Below are positions 5,376 through 8,950 of a DNA stretch of 8,950 nt, piece by piece; position 1 is the stretch's first letter; each line of letters opens with the position of its first letter. A model generated the notes under the pieces. That model was not told the DNA's origin, did no database searches, and saw nothing but the letters and a program-made list of their open reading frames with translations. Made by a program: the position numbers and the translations under genes. The DNA is from an uncultured Lachnospiraceae bacterium (GTDB lineage Bacteria; Bacillota; Clostridia; Lachnospirales; Lachnospiraceae). The DNA lies in NCBI GenBank assembly GCA_902489645.1, contig CABUAW010000083.1:1-8950 (forward strand), given 5' to 3'.

Positions 5376-5942
5376 ATGTATTGGATTCACCCGGATTTGC
5401 CGGATGCTTCTCAGTCTTTTTACAACGGCCTGGCCTCAATGGTCCGGCAATATAATAAAAACAGCCGTCCGCTCGTCTTTATCTGTATCGGAACCCCCTC
5501 CATTCTGGGCGACTGTCTCGGTCCGGTCATTGGCACCATTTTAAGCGGCGCTCTGGCCTCCTCCGCGCCTTCGTCCGGCCGAACTTTGCTTAAATCTCCA
5601 TGGATTCCGGATATTTACGGCACATTGGATGCCCCGGTTCATGCGCTAAACTTTCGCCGCACCTGCCATGAAATAAAAAAGCAGCACCAAAAGCCATTTA
5701 TCATAGCTATCGATGCTGCTCTGGGCAATTCCGCCCAATCCGGTTATATTCTACTCAAAAAAGGTCCCCTGCATCCGGGCAGGGGCGTCGGCAAAAAGCT
5801 GCCGCCCATCGGCGACCTGCAGATTACGGGCATTTTTCAGGATATTTTCGAACCTGCAGCGGGCCGGCAAATGGCCCGGTTCAGCCGTTGTATCAGTCAG
5901 GGCATACTAAAGCTCTACCCGGCCTTCCAACGCGCGCAATAG
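5376..5942 (+). CDS. yyaC: Spore protein YyaC, GPR-like putative protease
   Basis: A 188-residue protein matching the YyaC/DUF1256 family, related in fold to the germination protease GPR and to hydrogenase-maturation proteases. Family signatures are FICIGTPSILGDCLGPVIGT (35-54) with the Asp46-Gly49-Pro50 core, YGTLDAPVHALN (81-92), IAIDAALG (110-117) and PGRGVGKKLPPIGDLQITGI (134-153). Length is close to that of B. subtilis YyaC. It is expected in sporulating cells; the exact substrate is unknown. The start is set by AAGGAG at eight bases. It is the only plus-strand gene here, divergent from the LysM gene and convergent with recR, with which its last 36 bases overlap. Its presence argues that the host forms spores. 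Confidence 0.9.
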   Translation: MYWIHPDLPDASQSFYNGLASMVRQYNKNSRPLVFICIGTPSILGDCLGPVIGTILSGALASSAPSSGRTLLKSPWIPDIYGTLDAPVHALNFRRTCHEIKKQHQKPFIIAIDAALGNSAQSGYILLKKGPLHPGRGVGKKLPPIGDLQITGIFQDIFEPAAGRQMARFSRCISQGILKLYPAFQRAQ

Positions 5943-6503
5943 GGTTACCTCGTCAATGTATTCCAAATCACCGCCGACAGGAACACCGCTGGCAATCCGG
6001 CTGACCTTGATTCCTGTCGGTTTAATCAGTTTACTGATGTACATGGCCGTTGTCTCCCCTTCCAGACTGGAATTTGTAGCGATAATCACCTCATCCACAT
6101 CTCCCTGGAGGCGGAGCATCAGCTCTTTAAGACGGATATCATTCGGCCCTATGCCAAGCATCGGAGAAATCGCCCCATGCAGCACATGGTAAACGCCTTC
6201 ATATTTTCCGGTTTTTTCATAGGCCGCCAAATCCCTTGGTGTTTCCACAACCATAATCACTTTTTTATTTCTTTTTTCATTACGGCAGATGGGACAAAGC
6301 TCACTGTCCGTCAAATTGAAGCACTGGCTGCAATAGCGGATATTTTCTCTCGCATCCACGATTGCCGAAGCCAGACCGGCCGCCTGTTCCTTTGGCATGT
6401 TGATAATATGAAAGGCCAGCCGCTGGGCTGATTTTGAACCGATTCCCGGCAATTTCGACAATTCTTCAATCAGACGTGTTATCTGACTGCTATAATATGC
6501 CAT
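5907..6503 (-). CDS. recR: Recombination mediator protein RecR
   Basis: A 198-residue cytoplasmic DNA repair protein of normal family length. It works with RecO (and RecF) to load RecA on SSB-covered single-stranded DNA. Visible parts: a helix-hairpin-helix at LPGIGSKSAQRLAFHI (18-33), a four-cysteine zinc finger (Cys58, Cys61, Cys70, Cys73), a Toprim domain starting VIMVVETPRD (82-91) and the conserved ASGVPVGGDLEYID (171-184) near the C-terminus. The ATG shares its A with the ybaB stop (TAATG), so translation is coupled; GGAGG motifs lie inside the end of ybaB. The 3' end overlaps that of yyaC by 36 bp on the opposite strand, and no hairpin terminator is seen right after the stop. Confidence 0.97.
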   Translation of the reverse strand: MAYYSSQITRLIEELSKLPGIGSKSAQRLAFHIINMPKEQAAGLASAIVDARENIRYCSQCFNLTDSELCPICRNEKRNKKVIMVVETPRDLAAYEKTGKYEGVYHVLHGAISPMLGIGPNDIRLKELMLRLQGDVDEVIIATNSSLEGETTAMYISKLIKPTGIKVSRIASGVPVGGDLEYIDEVTLLRALEGRVEL

Positions 6504-6853
6504 TAAAATCCAAAGCCTCCAAATCCTCCGAGGCCTCCGGTAACTTTTGCCATGGATGCCTGAGATATCTCATCGATTTTTCTAAGCGCCTCATTCGTTG
6601 CGGCAACAATTAAATCCTCCAGCATTTCGATATCGTCCGGGTCAACAACCTCTTCTTCAATTTTCACAGAAAGGATTTCTTTTTTACCGGAAACCTTGAC
6701 AGTGACTGCACCGCCGCCGGCTGTCGCCTCTGCCTCAGTTTCTTCAAGGGCCTTGGAAGCCTCTTCCATCTGTTTCTGCATTTTCTGCGCCTGTTTCATT
6801 AAATTATTCATATTTCCCGGCATACCTCCCGGGAAGCCACCTCTTTTTGCCAT
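6503..6853 (-). CDS. YbaB/EbfC nucleoid-associated protein
   Basis: A 116-residue DNA-binding protein of the YbaB/EbfC family, which forms dimers shaped like tweezers and coats DNA. The N-terminal helix is rich in Met, Gln and Lys (NLMKQAQKMQKQMEEASKAL, 17-36). The central beta-strands include VTVKVSGKKEILSVKIEEEV (50-69), and a second helix follows DDIEMLEDLIVAATNEAL (73-90). The flanks are Gly-rich: KRGGFPGGMPG at the start and GGLGGFGGFGF at the end. AGGAGG lies eight bases before the ATG. It sits between dnaX (23 bases away) and recR (one-base overlap), the usual order in Firmicutes and many other bacteria. Confidence 0.95.
   Translation of the reverse strand: MAKRGGFPGGMPGNMNNLMKQAQKMQKQMEEASKALEETEAEATAGGGAVTVKVSGKKEILSVKIEEEVVDPDDIEMLEDLIVAATNEALRKIDEISQASMAKVTGGLGGFGGFGF
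6516..6538 (-). promoter_or_regulatory. Triple GGAGG ribosome binding motifs for recR inside ybaB
   Basis: GGAGG occurs at 6520-6516, 6529-6525 and 6538-6534 on the minus strand, every nine bases, encoded by Gly-Gly and Gly-Phe codons at the end of ybaB. The nearest is 12 bases before the recR ATG, somewhat far, but the shared TAATG favours reinitiation by the ribosome finishing ybaB. Confidence 0.5.
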
Positions 6854-6876
6854 TTTATAATCCTCCTTCTATTATT

Positions 6877-8457
6877 TTAAAACTCATCCTCATTGATAAA
6901 TTCTACATGCTCTAAATGAATTTTATTCGGATTTATAAACAAAGCCTCTTCCGCTTTGCCCTTTTCCAAAAGTTTGGACAGGATATGCACTTCCTTACCA
7001 ATATGCTCGCTGACCGCCTTTTCGACGGCTTCCCTGTGGCTCTCCGCATCAAAATAAGTTTTATGCATATCATCCTGGAATCCCAAAATAATTTGATTAT
7101 CCGGTTCTGCGCTGACCATGGCGGATTTAAGCATCATCATGGTACTCATCTCCAGGCCGCTGATGATTTTCCCCCACTGGGCCACCACCGCTTCCACATC
7201 CTGCGCCTGAGCCGGAGGCAGGCTTTTTTCTTCGGGCTCCTGCAGCGTCTCCTCCGCTTTTTCGGCCTCTGCCGTCACAAAGCGCACCGGAGCGGCCGCC
7301 GCACCGCGTTCCATCATATCTTCCAATACGGCCAACCGGTTTAAAATGGATTCGTAATTATTTTCCATCTGAGGTCTGCACAATTTAACAATGGCAAGTT
7401 CAATCAATACCCGTTTTTGCGTCGAATACCGAAGCTGATTTGTCAATTCGGAAAAAATGCGGATATAACGCATTAATACGGCCTGTTTTATCTGCGCCGC
7501 CTCTTCTTTTAAAGCATCCAGATTCTCCGACGACATATCCAGCACGTCCTCCAACTGGTCCGAACTCTGAATCAGCATAAGATTTCTCAAATACCAGGTA
7601 AAGTCTGTCACAAACTGTCCAAGCTCCCGTCCCTGAATGACAACCTCCTCCACCAGTTTCAATGCTCCGGCCACATCCTGGTCCATGACGTACCGCAAAA
7701 GTCGGCTGAACACGCTCGTATCCACCGCTCCGAGAATATCCAATACGTGTTCATAGGTCAGACGTTCATTAAGATAAAAGGCCACACACTGGTCCAGAAG
7801 GCTCAGGGCATCACGCATAGAGCCGTCGGCCGCTCTGGCAATATATCTCAGCGCCTTATCTTCCACATCCATACCTTCTCTTTTTGCCAGTTCATCCAGC
7901 CGCCCGGTAATCGTATCCACAGTAATTCTCCGGAAGTCATAACGCTGACATCTTGAAAGAATGGTCACGGGAATTTTATGAGCTTCCGTCGTAGCCAAAA
8001 TAAAAATAACATACTCCGGCGGCTCCTCCAACGTTTTTAGCAGCGCGTTAAACGCCCCGATGGAGAGCATATGGACCTCATCGATAATATAGACTTTATA
8101 GCGGCCTTCCGTCGGCGAATATTCCACCTCGTCCCGGATTTCACGGATATTATCCACACCGTTATTGGAAGCCGCGTCAATTTCAATCACATTCATCGAC
8201 GTCTGACTCTGGATGGCCTTACACATGGCACATTCCCCGCAGGGACTTCCATCGACCGGATGCTGGCAATTCACCGCTTTGGCAAATATTTTTGCCACCG
8301 TCGTTTTGCCGGTTCCACGGGTACCGCAAAACAGATAGGCATGGCCGACACGCCCGAGACGTATCTGATTTTTTAATGTCGTAACAATATGCTCCTGTCC
8401 TTTAACATCCTCAAAGCTCTGAGGACGCCACTTTCTGTAAAGCGCCTGATAGGACAT
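6877..8457 (-). CDS. dnaX: DNA polymerase III subunit tau/gamma
   Basis: A 526-residue clamp-loader ATPase. The start MSYQALYRKWRPQSFEDVKG is the family standard. It has a Walker A GTRGTGKT (45-52), a zinc-binding set Cys64/73/76/79, a Walker B region VYIIDEVHM (122-130) and the SRC motif (168-170) supplying the arginine finger. AAA+ domains I-II are followed by the helical collar domain III (about 220-360), an Ala/Glu/Pro-rich linker (about 390-430) and a C-terminal domain for contacts outside the clamp loader. The ATG at 8457 is chosen because AGGGAG (8471-8466) is eight bases upstream; an in-frame GTG at 8466 overlaps that site and would add three residues. The gene begins 17 bases after pfk. 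An A6 run in the linker (7224-7229) invites a frameshift question but is out of the usual frame. Confidence 0.97.
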   Translation of the reverse strand: MSYQALYRKWRPQSFEDVKGQEHIVTTLKNQIRLGRVGHAYLFCGTRGTGKTTVAKIFAKAVNCQHPVDGSPCGECAMCKAIQSQTSMNVIEIDAASNNGVDNIREIRDEVEYSPTEGRYKVYIIDEVHMLSIGAFNALLKTLEEPPEYVIFILATTEAHKIPVTILSRCQRYDFRRITVDTITGRLDELAKREGMDVEDKALRYIARAADGSMRDALSLLDQCVAFYLNERLTYEHVLDILGAVDTSVFSRLLRYVMDQDVAGALKLVEEVVIQGRELGQFVTDFTWYLRNLMLIQSSDQLEDVLDMSSENLDALKEEAAQIKQAVLMRYIRIFSELTNQLRYSTQKRVLIELAIVKLCRPQMENNYESILNRLAVLEDMMERGAAAAPVRFVTAEAEKAEETLQEPEEKSLPPAQAQDVEAVVAQWGKIISGLEMSTMMMLKSAMVSAEPDNQIILGFQDDMHKTYFDAESHREAVEKAVSEHIGKEVHILSKLLEKGKAEEALFINPNKIHLEHVEFINEDEF

Positions 8458-8465
8458 GCTTCCCA

Positions 8466-8471
8466 CTCCCT
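8466..8471 (-). promoter_or_regulatory. Ribosome binding site deciding the dnaX start
   Basis: AGGGAG lies eight bases before the ATG at 8457. The in-frame GTG at 8466 shares its first base with this site, so it cannot be served by it; family alignment (MSYQALYR) also supports the ATG. Confidence 0.75.
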
Positions 8472-8474
8472 GTT

Positions 8475-8950
8475 CTATTCATCACCGAAGCAGATACCCA
8501 TATCCTTTGCTTCCTGGATAGCGGCCCCCTTCGGTTCCACATATTTTAATTTACCGGCCACACTGGCGAGAGGCACATTCACAACTTCAAAACCATCAAA
8601 GGCAACCATCCGGCCATATTTCCGTTCCACAATCAAACGTCCGGCTGCAGCGCCAAGGCGTGAAGAAATGAAGCGGTCATATGGGTCCGGGCTGCCGCCC
8701 CGCTGGGTATGTCCCGGAACGGTAATCCGCACTTCACGGCCAATGGCCTCTTCAATTTTTGCCCCGAGTTCATAGGAAATCGACGGATACGGACTTCCGG
8801 CCTTCTTTTTATTATATTCCTTTTTGCTGAGCTGTGCATCCTCCTTAGAAATCGCCCCCTCGGCAACGGCCAGAATCGAGAAACGTTTTCCGGCCTTATG
8901 GCGGCGTTCAATCGCAGCCAGCACGCAATCCAAATCGTACGGTATCTCCG
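8475..8950 (-). CDS. 6-phosphofructokinase, C-terminal part (cut by window edge)
   Basis: The last 158 residues of a phosphofructokinase; the gene continues beyond the right edge, so the active-site N-terminus is not visible. The enzyme phosphorylates fructose 6-phosphate to the 1,6-bisphosphate in glycolysis. The diagnostic motif is VPGHTQRGGSPDPYDR, containing the fructose-6-phosphate-binding His/Arg region of the PFK signature, followed by SSRLGAAA. An insertion-like stretch (QLSKKEYNKKKAG) before it suggests the longer ATP- or mixed-substrate group rather than the short E. coli PfkA type. Whether ATP or pyrophosphate is the donor depends on residues outside the window. An apparent start at 8933 is only a TTG inside the frame, which stays open to the edge. 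It ends 17 bases before dnaX and is probably cotranscribed. Confidence 0.93.
   Translation of the reverse strand, partial: EIPYDLDCVLAAIERRHKAGKRFSILAVAEGAISKEDAQLSKKEYNKKKAGSPYPSISYELGAKIEEAIGREVRITVPGHTQRGGSPDPYDRFISSRLGAAAGRLIVERKYGRMVAFDGFEVVNVPLASVAGKLKYVEPKGAAIQEAKDMGICFGDE

Noticed and set aside
6916..7344. Plus-strand frame of 142 codons inside dnaX
   Set aside because: It is antisense to well-conserved dnaX coding sequence with no start signals; a shadow frame.
8475..8933. Apparent start of the phosphofructokinase gene at 8933
   Set aside because: It is a TTG within a frame that remains open to the window edge, and the family is over 300 residues long, so the gene is simply cut by the edge.
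1..8950. CRISPR arrays, insertion sequences, phage genes or toxin-antitoxin pairs
   Set aside because: No regularly spaced repeats beyond the operator and the LysM minisatellite, no transposase or integrase motifs, and no small paired ORFs were seen.

Overview
This window looks like a chromosomal segment of a spore-forming, low-to-mid GC Firmicute, most likely a Lachnospiraceae-type Clostridium. The evidence is the pfk-dnaX-ybaB-recR gene order, a YyaC sporulation protein, a LysM / DUF5711 / CvpA membrane-protein cluster, strong AGGAGG-type ribosome binding sites and consensus sigma-A promoters. The family assignment is inferred from protein resemblance and gene order; no database search was possible. 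Every gene except yyaC is read leftward (minus strand).

Right part (about 5907-8950): the end of a 6-phosphofructokinase gene is followed at short spacing by dnaX (DNA polymerase III tau/gamma), ybaB/ebfC (nucleoid-associated protein) and recR (recombination mediator). ybaB and recR share one base. The classic dnaX-ybaB-recR replication/repair operon is thus fused behind a glycolytic gene. Convergent to it is yyaC (5376-5942, plus strand), whose 3' end overlaps the 3' end of recR by 36 bp.

Middle part (2033-5174): three genes for membrane proteins lie in one direction. The first is a single-span protein with a C-terminal LysM domain outside and a large cytoplasmic N-terminal domain that I read as a catalytically dead JAMM/MPN fold. 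The second is a membrane-anchored DUF5711-type beta-propeller, and the third a CvpA-family protein. They plausibly form a membrane/cell-wall assembly whose function is unknown. The operon ends in a GC-rich hairpin.

Left part (268-2021): an MFS exporter/transporter gene and a MarR-family regulator gene form a two-gene operon. The promoter is near-consensus; its -35 box sits in the loop of the preceding terminator. Its -10 box merges into an operator made of three 9-bp palindromic elements on an exact 15-bp period, a textbook layout for repression of both genes by the MarR protein.

Left edge (1-242): no credible gene. It carries two tandem TTGACA-N17 promoters reading leftward out of the window, each preceded by an A/T-tract UP-like element, and a boxA-like motif at the very edge. 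This is what a ribosomal RNA (or other stable RNA) operon promoter/leader looks like; the RNA genes themselves would lie outside the window.

Best candidates for something undescribed are the LysM protein with a degenerate MPN-like cytoplasmic domain and its conserved-looking membrane partners, and the triple-element MarR operator nested with a terminator.
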